NCBI RefSeq assembly: GCF_900111885.1
Contig: NZ_FOKG01000012.1
Coordinates: 171,803 to 235,802 of the forward strand
Direction of reading: 5' to 3'
Length of the DNA stretch: 64,000 nt
DNA from: Amycolatopsis marina
GTDB taxonomy: Bacteria; Actinomycetota; Actinomycetes; Mycobacteriales; Pseudonocardiaceae
Under the pieces are notes generated by a model. The model saw only the letters and a program-made list of their open reading frames with translations, did no database searches and was not told where the DNA came from. A program made the position numbers and the translations under genes. Shown here piece after piece: positions 50,970 through 59,273 of this stretch. The first letter of the stretch is position 1, and every line of letters begins with the position of its first letter.

Positions 50970-50989
50970 CCGGGCGGTTCACCGCCCGG
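50970..50989. terminator. Hairpin downstream of dinB
   Basis: CCGGGCGG and CCGCCCGG form a perfect 8-bp stem with a four-base loop about 80 bp beyond the dinB stop. It has no T-run on the dinB strand. Confidence 0.45.
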
Positions 50990-51068
50990 CCGGGGGACTC
51001 GGTGCCTGTTCGAGACCCCACGACATGATCGCGCCCACCCCTGGCCGACTCGGTTCTCCGACATGCTC

Positions 51069-52346
51069 TCATGCCGTGTCGGAGGTTTCAGGGGCGCCAG
51101 GGCCGCCGGATGGCAGCAGAGAAGCCGGACGGACGGCACCGGTACCGAACTTCGACCTCGCCACGTCCGCCGCGACCTCGGCGTCGCGCCAGCGCGGCTC
51201 CGGACTGTCGAAGCTGAGCTGTTCGGGCGCGGCGGCGTCATCGAGGCCCTCGACGCGGACACCGATCAGCCGAAGCGCTCCGTTGGGCGCGTGCTCGGCG
51301 AGCAGCGCCGCGGCTGTCGCGTGGATCTCCCGCGCGACGTCGGTCGCGGACGCGAGCGTCCTGGCCCTGGTGATCGTCCGGAAGTCGGCGAACCGCACCT
51401 TGATCGACACCGTGCGTCCGCGCAGTCCCCTGCGCCGCAGCGCGGCCGCCACCCGCTCGGACAGCCGCAGCAGCTCGCGGCCGAGCAGGATGCGGTCGTG
51501 CAGGTCGACGTCGAACGTCCGCTCCGCGCCCAGCGACTTGTCCGGCGCCTCCGGCACCACGCCGCGGTCGTCCCGGCCGTTGGCGAGCGCGTAAAGGTGC
51601 TCCCCCACCGCACCGAGCGAGCGGCGCAGGCGATCCGGCGGCGCCGCCGCGACCGCGCCGACGGTGTCCAGGCCGAGATGGTGCAACTGCTCCTCGGTGC
51701 GCTTGCCGACGCCCCACAGCGCCGACACCGGCAGCGGGTGCAGGAAGTCGAGCACCTCGGCGCGCGGCACCACCAACATGCCGTCCGGCTTGGCCATTCC
51801 GGAAGCCAGCTTCGCCACGAACTTCACCCCGGCGACACCGACCGAACAGGCGATGCCGTGCTCCCGGACCACCCTCGCGCGGATCTGGGCCCCGAGTTCG
51901 GCCGAGGTGGCACCGAGCCGCCGGAGCGCGCCGCTCACGTCGAGGAACGCCTCGTCCAGACTCAGCGGCTCCACCAGCGGTGTCAGCTCCCGGAAGATGG
52001 CCATCACACCGTCGGACACCTCCGCGTAGAGGCCGCTGGTCGGCGGGAGGTACACGGCATGCGGACACAGCCTGCGGGCGGCACCCACCGGCATCGCGGA
52101 ATGCACGCCGTAGCGGCGGGCCAGGTAGTTGGCCGACAGCACGACCGAGCGGGGACCGGACCCGGCCACCACCACCGGTTTGTCGACCAGCTCCGGCCGG
52201 GTCCGCAACTCCACGGCAGCGAAGAACGCGTCCATGTCGACGTGCAGGAACCCACACCCGGAGTCATCCGGCCAGGTGTGCCGCTGAGCCGCCTCGTCGA
52301 CACGGAACCGCGCGAACTCGCCCGGCAACCCCGCATTGCGTCCCAT
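51069..52346 (-). CDS. dinB: DNA polymerase IV (Y family)
   Basis: Error-prone translesion polymerase. The 425-residue protein has the metal site LHVDMDAFFAAVELR (D37), YGVHSAMPVGAARRLCP, the SLDEAFLDV motif, the helix-hairpin-helix in LWGVGKRTEEQLHHLGLDTV and a little-finger domain. No consensus LexA box is seen upstream. ATG at 52346 is chosen; the frame stays open upstream only because of a tandem duplication. It follows the methyltransferase gene on the same strand. Confidence 0.92.
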   Translation of the reverse strand: MGRNAGLPGEFARFRVDEAAQRHTWPDDSGCGFLHVDMDAFFAAVELRTRPELVDKPVVVAGSGPRSVVLSANYLARRYGVHSAMPVGAARRLCPHAVYLPPTSGLYAEVSDGVMAIFRELTPLVEPLSLDEAFLDVSGALRRLGATSAELGAQIRARVVREHGIACSVGVAGVKFVAKLASGMAKPDGMLVVPRAEVLDFLHPLPVSALWGVGKRTEEQLHHLGLDTVGAVAAAPPDRLRRSLGAVGEHLYALANGRDDRGVVPEAPDKSLGAERTFDVDLHDRILLGRELLRLSERVAAALRRRGLRGRTVSIKVRFADFRTITRARTLASATDVAREIHATAAALLAEHAPNGALRLIGVRVEGLDDAAAPEQLSFDSPEPRWRDAEVAADVARSKFGTGAVRPASLLPSGGPGAPETSDTA

Positions 52347-52363
52347 AACGCACACGCTAGCCC

Positions 52364-52484
52364 GCCCGTCGCCCGACCGCCGCCCCCCATCGAGACGCTC
52401 CGCGCCACAGAGCCTGCCCGTCGCCCGACCGCCGCCCCCCATCGAGACGCTCCGCGCCACAGAGCCCGCCCGTCGCCCGACCGC
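52364..52484. repeat. 52-bp tandem repeat, 2.3 copies, upstream of dinB
   Basis: Unit starting GCCCGTCGCCCGACCG occurs at 52364, 52416 and (partial, 17 bases) 52468, with only one or two differences. It fills the gap between dinB and the methyltransferase gene, so it lies in the dinB 5' region. Confidence 0.85.
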
Positions 52485-52491
52485 AGCGGCG

Positions 52492-53262
52492 TCAGCGCGG
52501 GCGGCGGGCCAGTGCGTGCAGCCTGCTGGCGATGTCGCGCAGGGGCGGGGTACCGGCGGCCACCGCCTCGAACTCGGCCAGCTCGCCCTCCCAGGACGCC
52601 ACCGCGTCGGCCGCGTCCTGATCGTCGAGCGCGACCCCCTGGACCGAGTCGGGCATCACCCCGTCGCCCCGCAGCAGGACCAGTTCCAGCCCCGCACCCG
52701 CGAGCAGCGCCTCCAGGCCGGAGACATCCAGCCTGCGCAGGACGGTCTCACCGTCCTCGGACAGCACGCCATGCGGTTCGGCCAGCAGCTGCCTCGCCTC
52801 GGCCAGCCTGCCCGCCAGCGCCCGCTGCAGCACGGCGGCGTGCCGGTTGGCCACCAGGACGGACACCGCACCCCCTGGTGCCACCGCCTCGGCCAGCGCA
52901 CCCATCGTGAGCACCGGGTCATCCACGACCTCGAGGAGCCCGTGCGCGAGCACCAGGTCCGCGGATCCGGCGGGGACATGCGCCGCGAGTGCGTCGGAGT
53001 CGTCGGCGACCACGGTGATCCGGTCGGCGACCTGCACCTCCTCCGCCCTGCGCTGCAGGGTGGCGAGTGCGTTCGGGTTCGGCTCGACCACGGTGACCAG
53101 GCACCCGGCCGAGGCGAAGGGCACCGCCCACACCCCACTGCCGCCACCGACGTCGACCACCCTCGGCCGCTCGACGCCCCGGGCTCGGGCCTGTTCCAGC
53201 TCGGCTTCCAGCGCTTGTCGCACCGCCGCTGATCCGCGCGCCGCCGCGGTGTCCGTTCTCAT
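52492..53262 (-). CDS. Class I SAM-dependent methyltransferase
   Basis: A 256-residue methyltransferase: motif I VVDVGGGSGVWAVPFA, acidic ribose residue in VTVVEPNPNALATL, motif II/III around VVADDSDALAAHVP and ADLVLAHGLLEVVDDP. The layout resembles CmoM/BioC-type small-molecule or tRNA methyltransferases, but substrate motifs are not decisive. ATG at 53262 lacks a clear ribosome binding site and may be leaderless. It is divergent from the ParA-like gene and upstream of dinB. Confidence 0.82.
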   Translation of the reverse strand: MRTDTAAARGSAAVRQALEAELEQARARGVERPRVVDVGGGSGVWAVPFASAGCLVTVVEPNPNALATLQRRAEEVQVADRITVVADDSDALAAHVPAGSADLVLAHGLLEVVDDPVLTMGALAEAVAPGGAVSVLVANRHAAVLQRALAGRLAEARQLLAEPHGVLSEDGETVLRRLDVSGLEALLAGAGLELVLLRGDGVMPDSVQGVALDDQDAADAVASWEGELAEFEAVAAGTPPLRDIASRLHALARRPR

Positions 53263-53426
53263 GGGCAGACAGCGTAGTGGTGCGCTCGCGGACGCCGCAG
53301 CCCGTCACCGGACAGCGCGCTCGCGACCCCGTTCACCTGCGTTCGACACCTGCGCCGAGGGGCGGCGGATTAAATTCGCCACCTTGCCGGACGGCACACG
53401 TGACAACAGACCGTAGGCTGGTCGTT

Positions 53427-54329
53427 GTGCACACGGTCGCCGTACTCAGCCTCAAGGGAGGCGTCGGCAAAACGACGGTCGCGCTCGGGATCGCCTCCGC
53501 AGCGCTGCGCAGGGGTACGCGCACACTTGTCGCGGACCTGGACCCGCAGGGCAACGCGACGGCCTCCCTGGATCCGCCGTTGACGGAGTCGACGCTCGCC
53601 GACGTGCTCGAGACACCGCACAGGGCGGTACTGGAGAAAGCCATCGAGACGAGCGGCTGGAGTGATCTGCTCGACGTGCTGGTCGGCTCCGAGGACCTGG
53701 AGCTGCTCAACGAGCCCGGCCCGACCGGCCGCCGCATGGAGAACCTGTCGCGCGCACTCGACGAACTGCACGACAACCCCAGGGGCGATCCCTACGAACT
53801 CGCGATCCTCGACTGCCCGCCGTCGCTGGGCAGGCTGACCCGCTCGGCGCTCATCGCGGCCGACACGGCGCTGTTGGTCACCGAGCCGACGATGTACGCC
53901 GTCGCGGGCGCGGAGCGGGCACTGGAGGCCATCGAGGCCATCCGGGCGGACCAGAATCCGCATCTGCGACCGGTCGGTGTGCTGGTCAACCGGTTGCGGG
54001 TGCGTTCGTACGAGCACCAGTACCGGATCGCGGAGCTGCGCGAGTCCTTCGGCAGGCTGGTGATGCCCACCGCGATCCCGGACCGGCTCGCGATCCAGCA
54101 GGCGCAGGGCGCGTGCACCCCGATCCACGAATGGCACTCGCCGGGGGCGCAGGAGATCGCACTGACCTTCAACATGGTGCTGGCGAAGATCCTGCGCTCG
54201 AACCGGGCGGGCAGGCACCGGCTGGACCGCGAGAGCGAGGAGTTCTCCGGCCAGCCGGAACCGGGTGACACCGAGTCGACCTCGCAGTTCCCGGCGATCC
54301 GGGAGTACGCCGAACCCGAGACCGGGTAG
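53427..54329 (+). CDS. ParA/Soj-like ATPase
   Basis: A 300-residue deviant Walker ATPase: VAVLSLKGGVGKTTVALGI (KGGVGKTT at 10-17), VADLDPQGNATASL, and LAILDCPPSLGRLTRSALIA. No parB gene is adjacent, so this is an orphan ParA-type protein. It is not the chromosomal segregation pair, which normally sits near oriC. GTG at 53427 with TAGGCT ten bases upstream suggests a leaderless transcript. The C-terminal 40 residues are acidic and Ser/Pro-rich. It is followed three bases later by the nei2 start, implying co-transcription. Confidence 0.83.
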   Translation: MHTVAVLSLKGGVGKTTVALGIASAALRRGTRTLVADLDPQGNATASLDPPLTESTLADVLETPHRAVLEKAIETSGWSDLLDVLVGSEDLELLNEPGPTGRRMENLSRALDELHDNPRGDPYELAILDCPPSLGRLTRSALIAADTALLVTEPTMYAVAGAERALEAIEAIRADQNPHLRPVGVLVNRLRVRSYEHQYRIAELRESFGRLVMPTAIPDRLAIQQAQGACTPIHEWHSPGAQEIALTFNMVLAKILRSNRAGRHRLDRESEEFSGQPEPGDTESTSQFPAIREYAEPETG

Positions 54330-54332
54330 CCG

Positions 54333-55139
54333 GTGCCCGAGGGAGACACGGTCTTCCGGGCCGGGCGGACCCTCGAGCGGGCCCTCGCGGGCCGGCGACT
54401 CGTGCGCGGCGAGATCCGCCATCCGGCGCTCGCCACGGCCGATCTGAGCGGGCGCGACGTGCTCGGAGTCCGGACGGTCGGCAAACACATATTCACCCGT
54501 TTCTCGGGAGATCTGAGCCTGCACAGTCACCTGCGCATGGATGGCTCGTGGCAGGTGTACGCGGCGGGAGCGCGGTGGCGGATGCCCGCGCACCACGCCC
54601 GTGTGGTGCTGGCCACCACCGAGGTCCAGGCAGTGGGTTTCCGGCTGCACGACCTGCGCCTGTTGCCCACCGGGGACGAGTCCACCCTTGTCGGCCACCT
54701 CGGCCCGGACCTGCTGGACCCGCGGTGGCCGGACGGCGACCACGAAAGCCGCGCCATCGCAGCGCTGGCGGCGGACCCGCACCGCGAGCTCGGGCTCGCC
54801 CTGCTGGATCAACGGATCATGGCCGGTGTGGGCAACCTGTACAAGGTGGAGATCTGCTTCCTGCTCGGTGTCTCGCCCTGGACACCGGTGAGCGAGGTCG
54901 AGCCCGCGCGCGTGGTGACGCTCGCCAGGAAGCTGCTGCTTGCCAACGCGTGGCGGCACCACCAGTCCACGACCGGCGAACTGGCGCGGGGCAGGCGCAA
55001 CTGGGTGTATGAGCGCAGCAGGCAGGGCTGTTTCCGGTGTGGCGGCCGGGTGCTGGTGCGTACGCAGGGAGCCGGGGTGCAGGGCAGGCCGACGTGGTTC
55101 TGCCCGCGTTGTCAGCCCGGTCCTGTTCCCCCGGCCTGA
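54333..55139 (+). CDS. nei2: Endonuclease VIII-type DNA glycosylase (Fpg/Nei family)
   Basis: Removes oxidised pyrimidines and cleaves the abasic site. The 268-residue enzyme begins (after Met removal) with the catalytic PEGDTVFRAG (P2, E3). H2TH motif LLDQRIMAGVGNLYKVEICF and the C-terminal zinc finger CFRCGGRV with CPRC near the end are intact. LHSHLRMDGSWQVY is also typical of the actinobacterial Nei2 group. GTG at 54333 starts three bases after the ParA-like gene stop. Confidence 0.9.
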   Translation: MPEGDTVFRAGRTLERALAGRRLVRGEIRHPALATADLSGRDVLGVRTVGKHIFTRFSGDLSLHSHLRMDGSWQVYAAGARWRMPAHHARVVLATTEVQAVGFRLHDLRLLPTGDESTLVGHLGPDLLDPRWPDGDHESRAIAALAADPHRELGLALLDQRIMAGVGNLYKVEICFLLGVSPWTPVSEVEPARVVTLARKLLLANAWRHHQSTTGELARGRRNWVYERSRQGCFRCGGRVLVRTQGAGVQGRPTWFCPRCQPGPVPPA

Positions 55140-55188
55140 ACCGGAAACCGGCCGTTCGCCGAGCGCGAAACGCACGGGCGAAATCTTG

Positions 55189-55218
55189 TTGCCGCACCCG
55201 GAAGTCTTCGCCTAGCGT
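55189..55218 (+). promoter_or_regulatory. Candidate promoter of the structured leader RNA
   Basis: TTGCCG (55189-55194) and TAGCGT (55213-55218) separated by 18 bases, a plausible housekeeping -35/-10 pair, placing the transcription start near 55225, just before the structured region. Confidence 0.45.
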
Positions 55219-55237
55219 TGCGGGTACACGAGAAGGG

Positions 55238-55333
55238 AGGTGGTCCGAAGTTGATTAACTACAGGACTCGTGAGGTGACTGTCCGCTAACGGACAGCGTG
55301 ATGGACTGACGCAGGGACCGCTTCCGACCACCT
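55238..55333 (+). ncRNA. Structured RNA element enclosing a 12-codon frame, upstream of pyrD
   Basis: The 13-base AGGTGGTCCGAAG (55238-55250) pairs with CTTCCGACCACCT (55321-55333) with a single mismatch, closing a 96-base domain. Inside, CTGTCCG (55279-55285) and CGGACAG (55290-55296) form a perfect hairpin with loop CTAA, which contains the uORF stop codon. The outer stem also sequesters the uORF ribosome binding site GGGAGG. I know no Rfam family that fits. It lies 190 bp upstream of pyrD. Confidence 0.6.
55251..55289 (+). CDS. 12-residue leader/uORF peptide (LINYRTREVTVR)
   Basis: TTG at 55251 lies nine bases after GGGAGGT, and the frame TTG ATT AAC TAC AGG ACT CGT GAG GTG ACT GTC CGC ends at TAA. 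Codon choice (ATT, AGG, ACT, CGT) is unlike the GC-rich genes around it, which suggests that the RNA sequence itself is constrained. The last codons form the 5' arm of a hairpin. Translation would open the outer stem and the hairpin, so it may couple ribosome movement to pyrD expression or RNA stability. Confidence 0.5.
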   Translation: MINYRTREVTVR

Positions 55334-55425
55334 GTCGGCTCGTCACCTGCCGTCGCGTGTGCCTGCTGGCGAATACCAGGCAGTCACCCGGCCCTCGACG
55401 TTTCCGAGTACCAGTCCGACTCGGG

Positions 55426-55449
55426 CCCGAACGACTGACGACGTTCGGG
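55426..55449 (+). terminator. Hairpin between the leader RNA and pyrD
   Basis: CCCGAACG (55426-55433) and CGTTCGGG (55442-55449) form a perfect 8-bp stem with an 8-base loop. It may end the leader RNA or act as an attenuator 75 bp before pyrD. Confidence 0.5.
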
Positions 55450-55523
55450 AGTCACGTCGGGGGCTGCCCCATTTCTCCAAGCCCTTGTCCGGTCAGCGCA
55501 AGTGCGTACGGGATCATGGGCCC

Positions 55524-56573
55524 GTGCTCTTCGACAAGATCCTGCGTCCCACGATGTACCGGCTCGGCCACAATGATCCGGAGGCGGTGCACGAACGCAC
55601 CGTCCGCGCGCTGGGCGCACTGTCCCGTCTGCCTCCCGCGCTCGCGGGTATGCGCCGCCTCTACCGCGTCGACTCCCCGGTCACGGTGCTCGGGCTGCGA
55701 TTCCCGAACCGGGTCGGCCTGGCCGCGGGGATGGACAAGGACGGCCGCGCCCTCAGCGCCTGGCCAGCGCTCGGTTTCGGGTTCGTCGAGGTCGGTACCG
55801 TCACCCGGCTGCCGCAGCCAGGGAACCCGCGTCCGCGCCTGTTCCAGCTCGGCGAGACCGACGCGATCATCAACCGGATGGGCTTCAACAACGCGGGAGC
55901 CGAGGCGCTGGCGGAGCGGCTCGCCACGAACGGCACGCCGCCGGTGCCGCTGGGCATCAGCATCGGCAAGTCCAAGGCCGCGGCGCTGGAGGATGCCGTT
56001 GCCGACTATCAGGCGTCCCTGCGGGCGCTGTACCCGTACGCCGACTATTTCGCGGTCAACGTCAGCTCCCCCAACACACCGGGTCTTCGTGCGCTGCAGG
56101 ATCGAGGCGCACTCGCCGAACTGCTGGCGGAACTGCTGGCGACGTCCGCCGATCTCGCCCGCAACGCGGATCGTTCCCCCACTCCCCTGCTGGTCAAGGT
56201 GGCGCCGGACCTCACCGACGACGCGCTCGCGGAACTCCTCGACGTCTGCGCCGAGCACGGCGTGGCCGGGATCATCGCCACCAACACGACCCTGTCCAGG
56301 GAGGGCCTCGCCACGGCCGACGCCCGGCTGGCCAAGGAGATCGGCGGGCTCTCCGGCCGGCCGCTGGCCGCCCGGTCCCGTGAGGTGGTGCGGTTCGTGC
56401 ACCGGCACACCGGCGGCGAGCTACCGATCATCGGGGTCGGCGGCATCCTCGGGCCGCGCGAGGCGGAACTCATGCTCGAGGCCGGGGCGAGCCTGGTGCA
56501 GCTCTACACCGGTTTCGCCCTGCACGGTCCCGGCCTGGTCAAGCGCGTCAACCGCGCGCTGGCCGGGCGTTGA
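55524..56573 (+). CDS. pyrD: Dihydroorotate dehydrogenase (quinone), class 2
   Basis: Oxidises dihydroorotate to orotate in pyrimidine synthesis, passing electrons to quinone at the membrane. The 349-residue protein has the class 2 N-terminal helical extension (FDKILRPTMYRLGHNDPEAV), FPNRVGLAAGMDKDGRAL, the catalytic serine loop FAVNVSSPNTPGLRALQ, and the FMN phosphate motifs IGVGGILGPREA and LVQLYTGF. GTG at 55524 matches the family N-terminus; no clear ribosome binding site precedes it. It is convergent with the pspM-like gene. Confidence 0.94.
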   Translation: MLFDKILRPTMYRLGHNDPEAVHERTVRALGALSRLPPALAGMRRLYRVDSPVTVLGLRFPNRVGLAAGMDKDGRALSAWPALGFGFVEVGTVTRLPQPGNPRPRLFQLGETDAIINRMGFNNAGAEALAERLATNGTPPVPLGISIGKSKAAALEDAVADYQASLRALYPYADYFAVNVSSPNTPGLRALQDRGALAELLAELLATSADLARNADRSPTPLLVKVAPDLTDDALAELLDVCAEHGVAGIIATNTTLSREGLATADARLAKEIGGLSGRPLAARSREVVRFVHRHTGGELPIIGVGGILGPREAELMLEAGASLVQLYTGFALHGPGLVKRVNRALAGR

Positions 56574-56595
56574 GCGGATCGCTCGGAAGTCTCGT

Positions 56596-57582
56596 TCAGG
56601 ACAGTTCGCGCAGCGCGATCGCGAGCCCCGCCAGGTGATCGGTCGCGTCGGTGAGCGACTCCCTTGCGGAACCTGCTCCCCCGCTGCTGGCCGCGACGGC
56701 CCTGCTCGCGGCGGCGACGAGTTCGCCGTAGCCGGTCAGTCCGTCGTCCAGCTGCTCCCGCAGCGTGCGCACGGCCGCGTCCAGGGCAGTACGTTCGGCT
56801 GCCGGGGCGTGGTCCCTGCCGCGTTCCACGGCCTGCAGTCTCGCTGCCAGCCCGCGCAGCGCGGCCGCCGCTTCCCCCGCGGTCTCCCGAGCCTGCTCCA
56901 CCGACACCTCGGGCACCGCCGACGACGCCCCGGCCACCGGCATCGCGAGCTGGGTGAGCAGCTCCTCGAGCGAGGCTTCGGATTCGCGCAGCCGTTCCAT
57001 CGGCTGCCGCGCCGCCGACGTGGTGGGCGGCAACGGGGGTGGTGCCGCCATACTGGCCGGCAATTCGACGCGCTTGAGCGTCCGCAGGCGCATGCCGGCC
57101 CGCACCCCGAAGGTGCCGAACACGACAACTCCCGCGCCACCAGCGAGAACCGGGGTCGAGGCGACCCCTGCGCCGATGATGCCGGTGACTCCGGCCACCA
57201 GCGCCAGCGCGCACAACAGGGTGAGCATGATCCACAGCGTCAGCGCCCGTGAGGTCCTGCGGATGCGTCGCTGGTGCTTCGCCGCGGGATCGTTCCAGCG
57301 TGCCCAGGTCGCGCGGGCCTCGGCGACGACCGGGATCTCACCGGGCAGGGACGAAAGCGCGGGCAACGACGGCAGCCCCGGCCGCTGTCGCTGTGCCGGA
57401 TGATCCGGCCCGGTGCTCGGCTGCCCGGACCGGTCGTCCGCGCCGCTATCGGCGGGCGGCAGGTAGCGCTGCAGCTTCTCCTGCGCCCGCTGCGCATAGT
57501 CGGGCAGGCGCTCGACGTGCTTCTCCAGCTTCTCGTTGAACTTGCTGAAGTCGCGGCGACCTGAACCCCTGCCCGACGACAT
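56596..57582 (-). CDS. pspM: PspA-associated membrane protein (PspM-like)
   Basis: A 328-residue protein immediately downstream of pspA (four-base gap). An N-terminal charged domain (FSKFNEKLEKHVERLPDYAQ) is followed by a Pro/Arg-rich linker, two transmembrane segments (LTLWIMLTLLCALALVAGVT and GAGVVVFGTFGVRAG) and a long C-terminal helical domain. This is the layout of PspM, which in mycobacteria anchors PspA and links ClgR to the membrane during envelope stress. Assignment rests on topology and on the clgR-pspA-pspM gene order. Confidence 0.8.
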   Translation of the reverse strand: MSSGRGSGRRDFSKFNEKLEKHVERLPDYAQRAQEKLQRYLPPADSGADDRSGQPSTGPDHPAQRQRPGLPSLPALSSLPGEIPVVAEARATWARWNDPAAKHQRRIRRTSRALTLWIMLTLLCALALVAGVTGIIGAGVASTPVLAGGAGVVVFGTFGVRAGMRLRTLKRVELPASMAAPPPLPPTTSAARQPMERLRESEASLEELLTQLAMPVAGASSAVPEVSVEQARETAGEAAAALRGLAARLQAVERGRDHAPAAERTALDAAVRTLREQLDDGLTGYGELVAAASRAVAASSGGAGSARESLTDATDHLAGLAIALRELS

Positions 57583-57586
57583 GCGA

Positions 57587-58456
57587 CTACGCCTGGTTCT
57601 TCTGCTGCTCGGCCTGCATCCGGGCCTGGATCTCCTGCTGGATGCTGGCCGAAGGAGCGGCGGAGCTGCCCGCCGCGGACTCCGAGACCTGCCCAGCCTG
57701 CCCAGCCTTGCCGTCGGTGACCTGGGCGACGGAGTCGCCCTTCATCGAAGCGCGGATCTGCTCCAGCCTGCTGTGCCCGGCCAGCTGCGTGGTCGAGTGC
57801 TGGACCTCCAGCATCCTGCCCTGCACCGAGTTCTGTGCGAGTTCGGCGGAGCCCAGCGCCGTGGTGTAGCGCTTCTCGATCTTCTCCCGCACCTCGTCCA
57901 GCGACGGCGTGTTGCCCGGAGCGGCGAGTTCGGTCATCTGGTTCAGCGAGGCGGACACCTTCTCCTGCATCTTCGCCTGCTCCAGCTGCGAGAGCAGCTT
58001 GGTGCGCTCGGCCAGCTTCTGCTGCAGCATGCTGGCATTGCGCTCCACAGCCTGCTTGGCCTGCGCCGCGGCCTGCAGCGACTGGTCATGCAGCGTCTTC
58101 AGGTCCTCGATGCTCTGTTCGGCGGTGACCAGCTGCGCGGCGAAACCCTCCGCCGCGTTCTCGAACTCGGTCGCCTTCTGCTCGTCGCCCTTGCTCCGCG
58201 CTTCGTCGGCGAGGACCAGCGCTTGACGGGTGGAGGCCTGCAGCTTCTCCACCTCACCCAGCTGACGGTTCAGCTTCATCTCCAGCTGCCGCTGGTTGCC
58301 GATCACCGATGCGGCCTGCTGGGAGAGCGCCTGGTGATTACGCTGCGCCTCCTCGATGGCCTGCTGGATCTGCACCTTCGGGTCGGCGTGCTCGTCGATC
58401 TTCGACGAGAACGCCGCCATCAGGTACTTCCAGAACTTCACGAACGGGTTGGCCAT
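57587..58456 (-). CDS. pspA: Phage shock protein A (PspA/IM30)
   Basis: A 289-residue coiled-coil ESCRT-III-like protein that binds stressed membrane and, in Actinobacteria, inhibits ClgR. It starts MANPFVKFWKYLMAAFSSKI (amphipathic membrane helix), then DPKVQIQQAIEEAQRNHQAL and long heptads up to about 220. The last 50 residues are an Ala/Ser/Gln-rich tail longer than in E. coli. ATG at 58456 has GGAGGAG upstream. It lies between clgR and pspM on the same strand. Confidence 0.92.
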   Translation of the reverse strand: MANPFVKFWKYLMAAFSSKIDEHADPKVQIQQAIEEAQRNHQALSQQAASVIGNQRQLEMKLNRQLGEVEKLQASTRQALVLADEARSKGDEQKATEFENAAEGFAAQLVTAEQSIEDLKTLHDQSLQAAAQAKQAVERNASMLQQKLAERTKLLSQLEQAKMQEKVSASLNQMTELAAPGNTPSLDEVREKIEKRYTTALGSAELAQNSVQGRMLEVQHSTTQLAGHSRLEQIRASMKGDSVAQVTDGKAGQAGQVSESAAGSSAAPSASIQQEIQARMQAEQQKNQA

Positions 58457-58681
58457 CTCCTCCGCCTGCCTTCTTGCGTCCCACTGGCTTGGTCCTGCCG
58501 CTGATCCACTTCGACGCCGCGCTCCCCTGATATCGGCAGCGTCACCCGACCCCGGCGTTGTGTTCCATCGTGTCAGGTCAGCGGCCGCGGTTCCAGGCGA
58601 CCCCGGGCAAAATCAGGGATGGCCCCGACCGAGGAAGGGGTCGGGGTCAGCATCTGGTCCCAGCCGTATGTGCTATCGGAA

Positions 58682-59179
58682 CTACGCGGCGATCGTGGAG
58701 GCGAGTTTCGGCCCGCTGATGGTCGTCCGCAGGGTCGGGGACATCGGTGGACGCAGGGTGCCAGCGGCCCGTAGGTCCGCGAGATCGTTGCCGACCACGT
58801 CCGGCAGCAAACTGCCGCCCTCGATACCACCGGCATTGGCCTGTGCCGGAGCGTCCTGCCGAGGTGGCGCTCCCCCCTCCGCGGCGCGGGCCCCCTGTGG
58901 GGCCGTCTGCGCCGGTTCTTCCACCGCGCCGACCTCGACCCCGTCCAGTGCGGACACGTCGGCGGCGACCTTGTGCAGCAGTTCGGCCAGCGGAAGTTCC
59001 AGCGCGTCACAGATCGACGCGAGCAGTTCGCTCGACGCCTCCTTCTGTCCGCGCTCGACCTCCGACAGGTAACCCAGGCTCACCCTGGCGGCGCGGGAGA
59101 TGTCGCGCAGCGTGCGGCGCTGGTTGGTGCGGGCATGCCGGAGCCGATCACCGATCGCCTCACGTAAGAGCACGGTCAT
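58682..59179 (-). CDS. clgR: XRE-type transcriptional activator ClgR
   Basis: Activates clp protease and psp genes in actinomycetes. The 165-residue protein has its helix-turn-helix at about 9-63 (LRDISRAARVSLGYLSEVER), a Pro/Ala-rich linker, and ends KLASTIAA. In Streptomyces the terminal hydrophobic/Ala-Ala residues of ClgR make it a ClpP substrate, and this tail fits that. ATG at 59179 follows GGGAGG. It is upstream of pspA-pspM as in M. tuberculosis (Rv2745c-Rv2743c), with a ClgR-like box in its own promoter. Confidence 0.92.
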   Translation of the reverse strand: MTVLLREAIGDRLRHARTNQRRTLRDISRAARVSLGYLSEVERGQKEASSELLASICDALELPLAELLHKVAADVSALDGVEVGAVEEPAQTAPQGARAAEGGAPPRQDAPAQANAGGIEGGSLLPDVVGNDLADLRAAGTLRPPMSPTLRTTISGPKLASTIAA

Positions 59180-59249
59180 CACGCGCCTCCCTTCGGGTCC
59201 TACCCACGTTACCCAGTCCTGACGACCGGCCGCAGGAGATGACACGTCC

Positions 59250-59266
59250 GTCCGCCAAGGGCGAAC
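59250..59266 (-). promoter_or_regulatory. ClgR-type box upstream of clgR
   Basis: On the transcribed strand GTTCGCCCTTGGCGGAC, an inverted repeat GTTCGCC-CTT-GGCGGAC with one mismatch from GGCGAAC. It resembles published ClgR sites (GTTCGC / GCGAAC half-sites, from memory) and lies about 70 bp upstream of the clgR start, consistent with autoregulation. Confidence 0.65.
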
Positions 59267-59273
59267 GCCCGGA

